The notes under the pieces are model-generated. The model saw nothing but the letters and a program-made list of their open reading frames with translations. It had not been told where the DNA came from and did not search any database. 64,000 nucleotides of DNA from Brevibacillus laterosporus LMG 15441 (GTDB lineage: Bacteria > Bacillota > Bacilli > Brevibacillales > Brevibacillaceae): the NCBI RefSeq assembly GCF_000219535.2, contig NZ_CP007806.1, positions 4,402,501 through 4,466,500 on the forward strand. Reading direction: 5' to 3'. The number at the start of each line of letters is the position of its first letter. The first letter of the stretch is position 1. The position numbers and the translations under genes are program-made. Below are positions 35,475-46,161 of this stretch, piece by piece.

Positions 35475-36755
35475 TTACTCATAAGCCACTTTCCCATCCT
35501 GCACCACAATCTGCCCATTTTTCACAACGGTTTTGACGTGATTGATGCCAAAATGATAAGGCAGATATGCAAGATTATCCGCATCATAGATGACCAAATC
35601 CGCCTGTTTACCCACTTCAAGGCTTCCAACCTGTTCTGCACGTCCAATCGCATGAGCGGCATTGATCGTCATGGCCGTCAATACCTCCTCTGGTGTCAGC
35701 CCCAGATTTAGGCAGCCTAGCGTCATCACAAGCTGCAATGACTCTGTAGGTGAACTGCCTGGATTGTAATCAGTGGAAAGGGCAACAGGAACACCTAACT
35801 CGATCATTTTTCTAGCGCGAGCATGCTTACTCAGTCGAAGATTAAAGGAGGTTGCTGGCAAGCAGACTGCTACAACACCTGCTTCCTTCATCGCAAGTAA
35901 TCCCTCATCGCTTGCCGCTAACAAATGCTCAGCAGAAATGCAGCCTAGCTCGGCGGCTAATTCTGCTCCCCCCAACGGTTCAATTTCATCTGCATGAAGC
36001 TTCAATCTAAAGCCAAGCTTACGAGCTGCCTGCATAATAGCCCTCGATTGCTCTACACTAAACACCCCATGCTCGCAAAATACGTCACAGAATTCAGCCA
36101 ATCCAGAACGTTTTACCTCAGGTAGCATTTCGTTAATAACCAAAGCAACATATTCATCTGTTCGTCCCTTATATTCGGTGGGGACTGCATGCGCCCCCAT
36201 AAAAGTAGAGACTAAGTCGACTGGATGCAGTTTTTGTAACGCACTGGTTACCCGAAGCTGTTTTAGTTCTTCTTTCACGCTAAGGCCATAGCCGCTTTTT
36301 GCTTCTACGGTAGTTGCACCGAATTGCAGCATTTGATCCAGGCTCTTCTTTGCCTTTACAAACAGTTCCTCTTCAGTAGCCGCACGCGTAGCTCGCACCG
36401 TACTTAAGATTCCCCCGCCCTTTTCTAAAATTTCCAGATAGCTGGCCCCATTTAATTTAAGGGATAATTCATGCTCACGAGAGCCCCCATGCACCAAATG
36501 CGTATGCGGCTCGACTAATCCAGGTGTAACTAGCTTTCCCTTTGCATCCCATTCTGTAGAAATGTCAGCCCCTTGGATTTGTTTTTGCACGTCCTCTTCT
36601 CGTCCAACTGCCACAATTCGTCCATCTACCACGGCTACTGCCCCGTCTTGAACTAATCCAATCTCTTTCATCTCAGCCCCAGAACGTGCCCCGGCTGGCC
36701 CAGCCATTGTGACGAGTGCTTTGATATTATGAACAAGCAAATCGATTTGCGACAT
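35475..36755 (-). CDS. hutI: imidazolonepropionase
   Basis: 426 residues, amidohydrolase superfamily. It hydrolyses 4-imidazolone-5-propionate to N-formimidoyl-glutamate in histidine breakdown. Metal-binding HTHLVHGGSRE, KSGYGLSVKEELKQLRV, FMGAHAVP, LHADEIEPLGGAELA, SAEHLLA and ALSTDYNPGSSPTESL match HutI. AGGAGG lies upstream of GTG-ATG; ATG 36755 is used. It follows hutU by 37 nt. Confidence 0.95.
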   Translation of the reverse strand: MSQIDLLVHNIKALVTMAGPAGARSGAEMKEIGLVQDGAVAVVDGRIVAVGREEDVQKQIQGADISTEWDAKGKLVTPGLVEPHTHLVHGGSREHELSLKLNGASYLEILEKGGGILSTVRATRAATEEELFVKAKKSLDQMLQFGATTVEAKSGYGLSVKEELKQLRVTSALQKLHPVDLVSTFMGAHAVPTEYKGRTDEYVALVINEMLPEVKRSGLAEFCDVFCEHGVFSVEQSRAIMQAARKLGFRLKLHADEIEPLGGAELAAELGCISAEHLLAASDEGLLAMKEAGVVAVCLPATSFNLRLSKHARARKMIELGVPVALSTDYNPGSSPTESLQLVMTLGCLNLGLTPEEVLTAMTINAAHAIGRAEQVGSLEVGKQADLVIYDADNLAYLPYHFGINHVKTVVKNGQIVVQDGKVAYE

Positions 36756-36792
36756 CACGCTTTCCTCCTATTCCCCTTTACTCCGTTGCTTT

Positions 36793-38457
36793 TTACATAT
36801 CAAGCATCGGTACTCGAACCCCACGCTCTTTCGCTGTTTTAACGGCTAATTCATAGCCTGCGTCAGCGTGGCGAATAACTCCCATGCCCGGATCGGTTGT
36901 AAGTACACGTTTCAGTCGTTCTTCTGCTTCCAACGAACCATCTGCGACCACTACCATTCCTGCGTGCAAGGAATACCCCATTCCTACACCGCCGCCATGA
37001 TGGACGGAGACCCAGCTTGCACCCGCAGAGGTATTGACCAGCGCATTTAAAATAGCCCAATCTGCTACTGCATCACTGCCGTCCTTCATTGCTTCTGTCT
37101 CCCGATTTGGAGAAGCAACAGAACCACAATCTAAGTGATCTCGTCCAATGACGATTGGTGCTGAAATCTCACCGCTTCGTACCATTTCATTGATAGCAAG
37201 CCCCATTTTGACACGCTCTCCGTACCCTAACCAGCAGATACGGGCGGGCAAGCCTTGGAATGCTACTCTTTCCTGGGCCATCGTAATCCAACGGCGGAGA
37301 TGCTCGTTCTCTGGGAACAGCTTTAACACAAGCTCATCTGTCTTATAAATATCCTGTGGATCGCCTGACAAAGCAGCCCAACGAAACGGCCCTTTGCCCT
37401 CACAAAATAATGGGCGAATATAGGCTGGGACAAATCCAGGAAACTGAAAGGCATCCTCAACCCCTTCATCAAAAGCAACCTGACGAATGTTATTCCCGTA
37501 ATCAAAGACGATCGACCCTGCCTTTTGTAAATCAAGCATGCCCCGTACTTGGGTAGCCATTGAACGTTTTGCTAATTGAATGTATTGATTTGAATCGCTC
37601 TCTCTTAATGATTTTGCCTCTTCTAATCCATAACCGATGGGTACATATCCATTCAAAGGATCATGTGCCGAGGTCTGGTCGGTGACGAATTCAGGCGTTA
37701 GCCCACGTGCAACCATCTCTGGAAAAATCTCTGCGGCATTACCGACCAAGCCAATGGCCAAGGCTCTGCCTTCGTTCTTCGCTTCTGTTGCCATCCGCCA
37801 TGCTGTATCTAAATCATGCACCATCACATCGCAGTAACGAGTATCAATCCTGCGTTGGATGCGAGCAGCGTCAATATCAACTGCGATGACCACACCTTCA
37901 TTCATCGTAACAGCTAATGGTTGAGCTCCCCCCATGCCGCCCATGCCTGCTGTTAGAGTGATGGTGCCTTTTAACGTGCCATGATTATGCTGGCGTGCAG
38001 CTTCTGCAAAGGTTTCATACGTACCTTGCAAAATTCCTTGTGTTCCAATATAAATCCAGCTACCTGCTGTCATTTGTCCGTACATCATCAGGCCTTTTTG
38101 ATCTAATTCACGGAATGTCTCCCAATTTGCAAAAGCAGGAACCAACACCGAGTTCGATAACAGCACACGTGGGGCTTGAGAATGGGTACGGAATATTCCT
38201 ACTGGTTTACCCGATTGAATTAACAATGTCTCGTCTGCTTCTAATTCTTTTAAGCATTCAACAATTTTGTCAAAACTAGCCCAGTTACGTGCAGCTTTAC
38301 CAATCCCTCCATACACAACCAAATCCTCAGGGCATTCTGCAACCTCTGGGTCCAAGTTATTCATCAGCATGCGCAAAGCCGCTTCCTGTTCCCAGCCTTT
38401 CGCGTTTAATTCATTGCCGCGCGGAGCTCGCACTACTCTTTTATTGGTTGTTGTCAT
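36793..38457 (-). CDS. hutU: urocanate hydratase
   Basis: 554 residues from ATG 38457 (AAAGGGG, 8 nt). It converts urocanate to imidazolonepropionate using a bound NAD as electrophile. The NAD loop [14 protein letters not shown], the region [21 protein letters not shown] (in parts: [17 protein letters not shown]) with the active-site Cys, and [20 protein letters not shown] are present. hutH (histidase), the first enzyme, is not adjacent, nor is hutG or hutP, so the pathway must be completed elsewhere. Confidence 0.95.
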   Translation of the reverse strand: MTTTNKRVVRAPRGNELNAKGWEQEAALRMLMNNLDPEVAECPEDLVVYGGIGKAARNWASFDKIVECLKELEADETLLIQSGKPVGIFRTHSQAPRVLLSNSVLVPAFANWETFRELDQKGLMMYGQMTAGSWIYIGTQGILQGTYETFAEAARQHNHGTLKGTITLTAGMGGMGGAQPLAVTMNEGVVIAVDIDAARIQRRIDTRYCDVMVHDLDTAWRMATEAKNEGRALAIGLVGNAAEIFPEMVARGLTPEFVTDQTSAHDPLNGYVPIGYGLEEAKSLRESDSNQYIQLAKRSMATQVRGMLDLQKAGSIVFDYGNNIRQVAFDEGVEDAFQFPGFVPAYIRPLFCEGKGPFRWAALSGDPQDIYKTDELVLKLFPENEHLRRWITMAQERVAFQGLPARICWLGYGERVKMGLAINEMVRSGEISAPIVIGRDHLDCGSVASPNRETEAMKDGSDAVADWAILNALVNTSAGASWVSVHHGGGVGMGYSLHAGMVVVADGSLEAEERLKRVLTTDPGMGVIRHADAGYELAVKTAKERGVRVPMLDM

Positions 38458-38708
38458 ACTACATTCCCCTTTCGTATAGGCAAACATTGACTTACAAACA
38501 CAACGGGCTCGCTAACTGTCGATTGATGGGCACATTCCGCTTAGAAGGACATATTTTGATTTCGGAAAGCTCGTACCGTCACTTCCCATGAGCCTTTAAG
38601 TGGATCGAAGCAGATGATATCAAAGCCCTTTCCCTTAGGATGGTTGCCTAGCACCGTCTGTAATTATGCGACTTTTCCTAAAAAACTGTTTATTTATTTC
38701 AGTTTACC

Positions 38709-38722
38709 GGAAAGCGCTTACG
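38709..38722. promoter_or_regulatory. cre-like CcpA site upstream of hutU
   Basis: GGAAAGCGCTTACG is close to the catabolite-responsive element consensus (TGWAARCGYTWWCW) with central CG. It lies about 250 nt upstream of hutU and next to the 3' end of the AraC-type regulator gene. Catabolite repression of hut by CcpA is known in Bacillus. Confidence 0.5.
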
Positions 38723-38748
38723 TTGCATCTAGCCTAATTTGCGAAAAA

Positions 38749-39966
38749 CTAGCACAATCTTGCTGTACGATATTCACGCGGACTCATGTTCATTTGCTTT
38801 TTAAATAGGCGACTAAAGTAATTGGCATCCTCAAATCCTAGTTCAAAGGCAATCTCCTTAATAGATAAATCTGTTGTTTCCAAATAGATAACAGCCTTTT
38901 GCAGCTTCATGCGATGAACGTATTCAAGAAAGCTGTATCCCGTTTCTCGTTGAAAAAGATGGCTAAAATGATAGACACTCAAACAGCAATTTTGTGCTAC
39001 TTCTTTCAATCCTATCTTTTCACCCAGATGCTCCTTCAAATACGTAATAGCACTTCTAATCACAGGGGAATATTTTTTCATGCCTAGCTGTTCTACTTGC
39101 CGAACCAAATGTATGCTGTACCGCTCGACTTTTTTCAGGAAAGTGTCATAGCGGATTGTTTGATAGAGATCCTGAATAAATCGTGCATTCTCCGCCAAAA
39201 TAGTGGAAGCATCTGCCCCTAGCTCCAGAACCGTTCTCGACATAGCTGTTATTACTTCAACGACCTCCGATTGAAAGCTCTCCACATCCTGCTGATCGAC
39301 CATCGTCCTATCTTGAAGCAACCTGTGCAAGGCTTCTAGCGTAGCGTGTTCATCGCCAATTCTCACACTTGCGATAACATCTGCTCGATTTTTGCTAGGT
39401 ATAGAGGAATTTCTTCTGCTTCCGCTATCCCGATCTCGCTTCGTTCTTATGGGCAAAATCAACTGATTTCCTTGAAAAAAACGATCCTTTAAAGCCATTT
39501 GTGCCTCTTCATAGGAATGCTGCATATACAGCGGATTTTCATAGAAGCCCCCCATGCCAATGGAGACGGATATCCTTTTCTCATCAGCATGCTGAACAAT
39601 CTGAGAGGCAATCTGACGTGCCTTTTGATCAGCAAAAGGCTGTTGCCTATTCTTTGTCTCATCGAGTAGCTCCAGTAATACGACAATAACACCTTCTGAG
39701 ACCCAGCACCATACAAAAGGAACAGCTAAAGCCTGATGCAATACCACGAGTAACTCTTGTCCAATTTCTTGGCGCCAGCCAGCAGGCCGATTCACTGCTA
39801 AATCAGGATAACGATCGAGTGATATCACCAATGCAAGCTCAGGACGAATTGTCATTCGAAGCTGTTGCTGACGTATCGAAAACTCTGCTTCATGCACCAT
39901 TGTTCCGGTTATCAGTTCGTGAGCAAATGTTGCCTGTACCGCTGCTGCTTGCTGTAAAGTAAGCAT
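38749..39966 (-). CDS. AraC-family regulator with a GGDEF-like/CdaR-like N-terminal domain
   Basis: 405 residues. The C-terminal ~100 residues hold two helix-turn-helix motifs: IGLKEVAQNCCLSVYHFSHLF and LSIKEIAFELGFEDANYFSRLF, ending FKKQMNMSPREYR. The N-terminal ~260 residues include VSIGMGGFYENPLYMQHSY and AQMALKDRFFQGN, a degenerate GGDEF-like domain found in YesN and CdaR relatives. No response-regulator receiver is present. It lies directly upstream of hutUI on the same strand and may regulate them, but its own target is unknown. AAGGAG precedes ATG 39966. Confidence 0.82.
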   Translation of the reverse strand: MLTLQQAAAVQATFAHELITGTMVHEAEFSIRQQQLRMTIRPELALVISLDRYPDLAVNRPAGWRQEIGQELLVVLHQALAVPFVWCWVSEGVIVVLLELLDETKNRQQPFADQKARQIASQIVQHADEKRISVSIGMGGFYENPLYMQHSYEEAQMALKDRFFQGNQLILPIRTKRDRDSGSRRNSSIPSKNRADVIASVRIGDEHATLEALHRLLQDRTMVDQQDVESFQSEVVEVITAMSRTVLELGADASTILAENARFIQDLYQTIRYDTFLKKVERYSIHLVRQVEQLGMKKYSPVIRSAITYLKEHLGEKIGLKEVAQNCCLSVYHFSHLFQRETGYSFLEYVHRMKLQKAVIYLETTDLSIKEIAFELGFEDANYFSRLFKKQMNMSPREYRTARLC

Positions 39967-40093
39967 CTGGCCTCGCTCCTTGTCCTTTTATTCTAGGCAA
40001 GTACAAAAATAGACGATCATTTCCGTGTTTTTTATCGGAATTGACCGCCCATTCATTGTTGCGTTGTTACTTTTATTATATTGCTTTTTCGTT

Positions 40094-41521
40094 TTATTCG
40101 CGATCTAAAAGAGATGCCCCAGCTATTCCCGGATGCGTCATTTCATACGGGTCTAAAATAATGTCGAGCTCCTCTTCCGTCAATACATTGTAGTCTAGGC
40201 ACAGCTCACGTACCGATCTACCAGTCAGGGTTGCCTCTCTGGCAATACGCGCTGCTGGTTCATAACCTAAATGCGGATTAAGTGCAGTAATAATGCCCAC
40301 GCTATTTTCTACGTACTGGCGGCACCGCTCTATATTTGCTTCAATACCTTCCAGACAGTTTTTCTGGAATACGGTAAATACATTATTCATAATGGTCAAG
40401 GATTGAATCAGATTAAATACAAGTACAGGCCCCATCACGTTCAGCTCTAATTGACCCGCTTCAGAAGCTAAGCAAATCGTATGATCATTCCCAATCACTT
40501 GGAATGCTACCTGATTCACTACCTCTGCCATTACTGGATTTACTTTCCCCGGCATAATGGAAGAGCCTGGTTGACGAGCAGGCAAGCTAATCTCACCTAA
40601 TCCAGCACGAGGACCGGAAGCCAGTAAGCGTAGGTCGTTAGCGATTTTAGACATATTGATCATACAGACCTTCAGAGCCGCAGATACCTCTGTATAAGCA
40701 TCAGTATTTTGCGTTGCATCGACTAAATTTTCTGCGCTTACCAATGGCAATTCGGTCAGCTCTGCAAGAATTTTAACGACCCGCTCAATATAGATTGGAT
40801 CGGCATTTAGCCCTGTACCTACTGCTGTTGCCCCCATGTTTACTTCATATAGGTGCTGACGAGTCTGCCCAATTCGTTTAATATCTCGATCTAATACTCT
40901 GCTGTATGCTTCGAATTCCTGGCCCATCCGAATCGGAACAGCATCCTGTAAATGAGTGCGCCCCATTTTAATGATATGATCAAATTGCTTTGCCTTGTCT
41001 ATGAATGCATCTCGCAACGCTTCCATAGTACCGAGTAGCTGATTAATCAAACGCAGAACCGCAATATGTACGGCTGTAGGAATCGCATCATTTGTAGATT
41101 GCGCTTTGTTTACATGCGTATTTGGGCTTAGGGAAAAATAGTCGCCTTTCACCGCACCCATGATTTCCAATGCACGGTTTGCTATTACTTCGTTAGCGTT
41201 CATATTGATAGAGGTGCCGGCACCACCCTGAATAGGATCAACGATAAATTGATCGTGCCATTTGCCATCAATCAATTCCTGAGAAGCTTGTACAATTGGA
41301 TCACCTAATTTGGAAGAAAGCTGCTTTACTTCCATATTGGCTAGAGCCGCGGCTTTTTTTACATAGCCGAGTGCTTTAATTAGCTCCCCATCAATACGAT
41401 AGCCTGTGATCGGAAAATTCTCTACAGCACGTAACGTTTGAATGCCATAATAAGCATGCAATGGTACCTCTTTTGTTCCCAGAAAATCTTTTTCCTGACG
41501 TGTTTCTTGACTGATACTCAT
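40094..41521 (-). CDS. aspA: aspartate ammonia-lyase
   Basis: 475 residues, fumarase/aspartase superfamily. It deaminates aspartate to fumarate and ammonia. TSTN-like strand VNKAQSTNDAIPTAVHIA, MGRTHLQDAVPIRMGQEFEAYS and the catalytic loop GSSIMPGKVNPVMAEVVNQV (serine nucleophile region) are complete. RIDGELIKALGYVKKAAALAN is typical of aspartases rather than fumarases. ATG 41521 follows GGGGGA; the open frame extends further upstream but without a ribosome site. Proximity to hut genes fits amino-acid catabolism. Confidence 0.92.
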   Translation of the reverse strand: MSISQETRQEKDFLGTKEVPLHAYYGIQTLRAVENFPITGYRIDGELIKALGYVKKAAALANMEVKQLSSKLGDPIVQASQELIDGKWHDQFIVDPIQGGAGTSINMNANEVIANRALEIMGAVKGDYFSLSPNTHVNKAQSTNDAIPTAVHIAVLRLINQLLGTMEALRDAFIDKAKQFDHIIKMGRTHLQDAVPIRMGQEFEAYSRVLDRDIKRIGQTRQHLYEVNMGATAVGTGLNADPIYIERVVKILAELTELPLVSAENLVDATQNTDAYTEVSAALKVCMINMSKIANDLRLLASGPRAGLGEISLPARQPGSSIMPGKVNPVMAEVVNQVAFQVIGNDHTICLASEAGQLELNVMGPVLVFNLIQSLTIMNNVFTVFQKNCLEGIEANIERCRQYVENSVGIITALNPHLGYEPAARIAREATLTGRSVRELCLDYNVLTEEELDIILDPYEMTHPGIAGASLLDRE

Positions 41522-41653
41522 GGTTAGTCCCCCGCCTATGATCGCTCTAGCTAGAGCCGTATTGATTGTCAGTTCACTTATGTATCTATCATATACCAGT
41601 TTGCCCCATTCCAACAGGTCTGACCACCTGATATTGTGCAAAAAGGTAAAAAA

Positions 41654-41685
41654 GCAAAAAACCGATAAGCCTTTGCTCACCGGTT
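41654..41685 (-). terminator. terminator between hemQ and aspA
   Basis: On the minus strand AACCGGTGAGC and GCTTATCGGTT pair around AAAG and are followed by TTTTTTG, just past the hemQ stop. Confidence 0.8.
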
Positions 41686-41708
41686 TCTTTTAAAGGAACA
41701 TTCATTAT

Positions 41709-42461
41709 TTAAAGTGCAAACATTTTTCGTAGAGCTTCTTCATTTAGATAGTTACCGACCAAGAAGGTCCCGAACTCACCATAACGAGCACTTACTTCAT
41801 CGAATCTCATTTCATATACAATGTGTTTCAATTCAATTGGGTCATGAGCAAATAAGGTAACGCCCCATTCCCAATCGTCATAGCCCACAGAACCGCCAAT
41901 GATTTGCTTGATTTTACCGGCATATTTACGGCCAGTCAATCCGTGAGTCTGCATCAATTCACGACGCTCGTCCATTGTCATGGAATACCAATTGTCTTTT
42001 TCTCCACGTTTTTTGTTCATCGGATAGAAGCAGAAGTGATTCCATTTTGGTAGAATTGGATACAAACGCTCACGTACATGCGGATTCGCTTTAGGGTCTT
42101 GACCAGGATTGTTTACATAGTTGCTTAACTCTACCACGGAGATGTAGGAGTAATCCGTCTCTGTATAATCTGCAAAGCGAGTTTTATTGATCGCTGTTTT
42201 TAACTCATCAAGCTCACCCATTGTAGGGCGTAAGAAGATAAAGCATAGATCGGCTTTATGTCCAAGTACAGAATAAACAGCCGTGCTACCACCAGTCTCG
42301 GATTCTGCATCATTCCATACACGCGTGAGGGAAGTTAGTTCGTCAAGAGCCGCTTGGCGTTCTTCGCTAGATGCTTTTTTCCATTTTTCCCAGTTCATTT
42401 TACGGAAGTCATGATAGGTAAACCATCCTTCCAACGTGAGCAATGCTTCATTGGCTGACAT
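41709..42461 (-). CDS. hemQ: coproheme decarboxylase (HemQ, chlorite-dismutase family)
   Basis: 250 residues. HemQ oxidatively decarboxylates coproheme III to heme b, the last step of the Gram-positive heme pathway. TLEGWFTYHDFRKMNWEKW, ILRPTMGELDELK (as FLRPTMGELDELKTAI), YSYISVVELSNYV, FYPMNKKRGEKDNWYSM with the catalytic-tyrosine region, and YAGKIKQIIGGSVGYDDWEW match. ATG 42461 is 9 nt after AAGGAG; an upstream TTG is less likely. Confidence 0.93.
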   Translation of the reverse strand: MSANEALLTLEGWFTYHDFRKMNWEKWKKASSEERQAALDELTSLTRVWNDAESETGGSTAVYSVLGHKADLCFIFLRPTMGELDELKTAINKTRFADYTETDYSYISVVELSNYVNNPGQDPKANPHVRERLYPILPKWNHFCFYPMNKKRGEKDNWYSMTMDERRELMQTHGLTGRKYAGKIKQIIGGSVGYDDWEWGVTLFAHDPIELKHIVYEMRFDEVSARYGEFGTFLVGNYLNEEALRKMFAL

Positions 42462-42644
42462 GTGACACAACTCCTTCTTATGGTTTAGCGTGAGCCTTTG
42501 CTCCGCCTATGTACATACACAAAAAGTCCCTGTTTCTTGTAAGAGACCTGTCCCTCTTTTATCTTACTGATAACTTTTGGAAAAGACAATCATTGTAAGG
42601 TCATGTCGTACAGTTGTATATTCTGTGACAAAACCTGCGTCAGC

Positions 42645-43604
42645 TCACAGCTTTCGTAGCATCACCTGTTTAATGGCATGTTGTTTTCCCTTCGTCAAAA
42701 TCAAATCAGCGCGATAACGAGTAGGTAAAATATTTTTATGTAAATTAACTGCATTGATTTCCCGCCAGATGTTATTTGCTACATCCAGCGCTTCTTCATC
42801 CGATAGCTGCGCATATCGATGGAAATAAGAAGCCGGCTTCTGAAAGGCCGTCTGTCTTAGCAATAAAAAGCGATTCAAGTACCACTCGCGTATGTCTTTT
42901 TCATCGGCATCCACATAAATGGAGAAGTCAAAGAAATCAGAGACAAACACCTGAGGCATATTTTCATTATCCATCGTACGTCCTACCTGCAAGACATTTA
43001 ATCCTTCCACAATCAAGATATCGGGCTGCGAAACGATTTGCTCCTGATCATGCAAAATATTGTAGGTCAAGTGGGAGTAAAGTGGACAACTCACTTCTTT
43101 TACGCCAGATTTTACGTCTGCTAAAAAATTGATCAGCTTTGTTGTATCATAGCTTTCCGGAAAGCCCTTACGTTTCATCAGCCCGCGTTCTTCCAAAATC
43201 TCATTTGGATAAAGGAAGCCATCCGTAGTAACCAGCTCCACCTTTGGATGATTAGGCCAGCGTTTCAACAAGGATAACAACACCCGTGCTGCTGTGCTTT
43301 TTCCAACGGCGACACTACCAGCAATTCCAATGATAAACGGTACCTTTTCTGAACGATTCCCCAGAAAAGTATCGGCAGCCTTGTACAACTCTTGTGATGC
43401 TGCTACATATAAATTTAACAGCCTGGAGAGAGGCAGATAGATTTCACTGATTTCCTCTAGTGATAGTTTCTCATTAAGCCCTTCTAGATCAGCTAAATCT
43501 TCTTCACAGATGGATAAGGGCGTTTCATTTCGCAGGCCCCTCCACTCTTCCCTTGAAAAAATCATATAAGGGGAATAAATTCGTCTGTCGGCATAATTCG
43601 CCAC
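42645..43604 (-). CDS. coaA: pantothenate kinase type I
   Basis: 319 residues. It phosphorylates pantothenate in the first step of coenzyme A synthesis and is normally inhibited by CoA. P-loop [17 protein letters not shown] (about residue 92), [33 protein letters not shown] and VEGLNVLQ are diagnostic of CoaA rather than type II or III. GTG 43604 follows AGGAGG. Monocistronic. Confidence 0.95.
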   Translation of the reverse strand: MANYADRRIYSPYMIFSREEWRGLRNETPLSICEEDLADLEGLNEKLSLEEISEIYLPLSRLLNLYVAASQELYKAADTFLGNRSEKVPFIIGIAGSVAVGKSTAARVLLSLLKRWPNHPKVELVTTDGFLYPNEILEERGLMKRKGFPESYDTTKLINFLADVKSGVKEVSCPLYSHLTYNILHDQEQIVSQPDILIVEGLNVLQVGRTMDNENMPQVFVSDFFDFSIYVDADEKDIREWYLNRFLLLRQTAFQKPASYFHRYAQLSDEEALDVANNIWREINAVNLHKNILPTRYRADLILTKGKQHAIKQVMLRKL

Positions 43605-43783
43605 GGTAAGTCCTCCTTCTCAGGCACTGCCTCAAAAACAATGTCCACTCCATAATACATTCCTAGCCTCGATGCTTCCACTTCGAATTCTACAAAAAAC
43701 GATCTTTTTCGCATTTTCCTATGAATCCCAAGGAAAAAACTGTTAAAATGGTCATAGATGCAATGAGACTAGGAGGTTCCCTC

Positions 43784-44131
43784 ATGGAAGATAAATTAGT
43801 CAAAAGTGCAACATATGGCTTTCTTGTTGGCTTAGCAATCATGATTCTCTTGGTGCCTGAAAAGCGCGAAATCACGCTATATTCTGGTCGGATGACTACT
43901 CAAGATCTGACTTGGATGGAATACATCCTTCGTGTGCTGAGATATACCATTATCTTTACCAGTGCTGTCGTTCTCATGACATTTTTCCGAGAGAAAAAAG
44001 GCTGCCAAAACTCTGGATTGCCTTGGGTGGTAGAAAAAATATTATATATTGTGTTAGGCTTCTTAGTTGTCACAGCAGTTGGTATTATGCTGTCACTTTT
44101 CATTCCTTTTCTGTATCACCTATTCTCTTAA
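43784..44131 (+). CDS. small membrane protein of unknown function
   Basis: 115 residues with three hydrophobic segments: TYGFLVGLAIMILLV, LRYTIIFTSAVVLMTFF and ILYIVLGFLVVTAVGIMLSL. GGAGG lies 7 nt before ATG 43784. It ends in a TAA that overlaps the stop codon of the convergent SgrR-like gene (shared TTAA). I recognise no family. Confidence 0.65.
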   Translation: MEDKLVKSATYGFLVGLAIMILLVPEKREITLYSGRMTTQDLTWMEYILRVLRYTIIFTSAVVLMTFFREKKGCQNSGLPWVVEKILYIVLGFLVVTAVGIMLSLFIPFLYHLFS

Positions 44132-45978
44132 CTCCTATGCTTGTACCACAATGTACGATAATCCACATGTCCTTGGCGATTAATTCTGATTCCGTGCAGA
44201 CGCGGGTCAACCATTAACCCTATCCGATTACGGTAAAGGGGCAGATAAGCTATCTGTTTCTGTAGCATTTGCTCGATTTCGGCGATTGCCTTCTGTTGAT
44301 CTATCCCCGATTGAAGGCTTTGTAGGTGAGTAATCGCCCTGTCAATGCTGTGCCGATCCTCATCCTTCATATGAGAATAAATAAAACTGTTATATGATAA
44401 AAAAACTTCTAATAAAGACAGCTCGGTATCATCGCCCACTGTGGCGCTATCATGAATCAAATCAGCCTGCTCAATAGTGGTAGGCCGCAGTAACTCACTC
44501 ACCGCATAATAATGAACTTCGATGCTTATCCCATACATCGCACACTGCTCTTTAATCCATTCGCAATCTTCCACATGATCTCGATCGGTAAAAGTATGTA
44601 AACGAAGAGATTCTCCTTGATAATTGCTTTGTTGTAGTAACAAACGCACATGCTCAAAAAGACACAGCTCAGATTCTCGTTGGCTCTCTTCTTTCGGTAA
44701 GCTATCTCTTTTCCAAGAAGCAAAGCACGTAGCTACTTCATGGCGTGCCCCTCCCAGTTCGTGCAGCATCTGTTTGGGGGATAAAATCAGTTGCAGCGCC
44801 TGTCGAAAGGAAAGATTTGCCGTAGGTCCTGTTTTTCGCTGATTGCAGCTTAGATACTGAACACACCAATCATCGCTCGTTGCCCTTTGCCACTCCCCGC
44901 TGTCCCCCTCTCCTGTTTGCTCTACATTAACTACTTCATCCATTTCATACCACATACCATACGTTGTTATCTGTTCGTTTTCATCAGTCTTTTTTTGCAA
45001 CGCAATAAACTGCACACGATCCAGATGGGGTCTAAAACCGAAATAGCTTTCAAAGGCTTCAAGTATGACCAGGCCATCATCGTTGCGAATAAGTTTAAAC
45101 GGCCCCGTTCCTACCGGCATCCTAGCAAAATCGGTACCTACCTGCTCTACATAATCCCTTGGAACAATGGCAAGATGCTCATTTCCTAGATAACGATCAA
45201 ACAAATGATTAGGACCTGTAAGCCTTATTTCAATCACTCGATCGTCGCGCTCGATCATCTCACTTATTTCTCGCGTAAGCCATTGATAAGGAGAATTCTC
45301 CCTTGCTAAGCGATGAAAGCTATAAATGACATCGCTTGCTAGTAGTTCCTGCCCGTGGTGAAACAAGATTCCTTTGCGTAAAAAAATCGTCCAGCGATCC
45401 CCAGATTCATTCTTTTCGATATGGTAGGCTAGGTGAGATTCCATTCTTCCAGATGTCTTATTATAGCGAAGCAACGTTTCACAAATATGCTGACTGATAT
45501 GGCACTCGGAGCGTAAATAAGCGTGGATAGGGTCAACTACAGATAATGGTTCACCTAGAGGAAGACGCAGTGTCTCGATCCGTTTGCCTTGCTCTTGCTC
45601 CCGTTCCCACTGTAATCCAAATTGTCCTCGAAACCATCGCTGGAATCGTTCATTAGCCCTTGGCAGAGTAACCGTATATTTTTGCATAAGGGTCAGTGCT
45701 TCTGCTACCTGTCCTGAATAAATCATCTGTTGCGCATGGCTGACTACTATTTCATCTGGCTCAACTAGAAAGGAAAGCTGTGAACGATTTCCCCTTCCTT
45801 TGCCAGGTATCCATGCAATCCATTGAAGAGCAATCCATTTCTGCAAAATAAACCTACTATTCCGGGTAGTGCAGCACAACAGAGTAGCAATTTGCTCAAG
45901 AGAAATCGAAATAGGCTCTTTTAATGGAATATGAATCAATTCCGTTCGAAATCGAACAAAATCATCTATGATATACAT
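44128..45978 (-). CDS. SgrR-like regulator with an oligopeptide-binding-protein domain
   Basis: About 616 residues. The N-terminal ~110 residues are an SgrR_N winged helix (ISLEQIATLLCCTTRNSRFIL, WIPGKGRGNRS). The remainder is a solute-binding (SBP_bac_5) fold without signal peptide: LPLGEPLSVVDPIHAYLRS, HICETLLRYNK, WTIFLRKGILFHHGQELLASDVIYSFHR and MPVGTGPFKLIRND. In enterobacteria SgrR senses sugar-phosphate stress and sits beside the exporter setA. The same divergent arrangement with an MFS protein is seen here. AAAAGGAAG precedes ATG 45978. Effector unknown. Confidence 0.85.
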   Translation of the reverse strand: MYIIDDFVRFRTELIHIPLKEPISISLEQIATLLCCTTRNSRFILQKWIALQWIAWIPGKGRGNRSQLSFLVEPDEIVVSHAQQMIYSGQVAEALTLMQKYTVTLPRANERFQRWFRGQFGLQWEREQEQGKRIETLRLPLGEPLSVVDPIHAYLRSECHISQHICETLLRYNKTSGRMESHLAYHIEKNESGDRWTIFLRKGILFHHGQELLASDVIYSFHRLARENSPYQWLTREISEMIERDDRVIEIRLTGPNHLFDRYLGNEHLAIVPRDYVEQVGTDFARMPVGTGPFKLIRNDDGLVILEAFESYFGFRPHLDRVQFIALQKKTDENEQITTYGMWYEMDEVVNVEQTGEGDSGEWQRATSDDWCVQYLSCNQRKTGPTANLSFRQALQLILSPKQMLHELGGARHEVATCFASWKRDSLPKEESQRESELCLFEHVRLLLQQSNYQGESLRLHTFTDRDHVEDCEWIKEQCAMYGISIEVHYYAVSELLRPTTIEQADLIHDSATVGDDTELSLLEVFLSYNSFIYSHMKDEDRHSIDRAITHLQSLQSGIDQQKAIAEIEQMLQKQIAYLPLYRNRIGLMVDPRLHGIRINRQGHVDYRTLWYKHRS

Positions 45979-46161
45979 ATCGACTCTTCCTTTTCCCTTG
46001 TTCAACGACCACTACAACCTCTATTTCTCATCATTGACTCCTGATATAAATGATTCGGGGTCTCCCCCTTACGAAAAGAGGAAAAAGTAGAGCTTTCTCT
46101 TCTTCTCTTTTTCTTGTCTCCCTTATGCCATACAATCAGCAAAACAAAGGGGGATCAAGTT

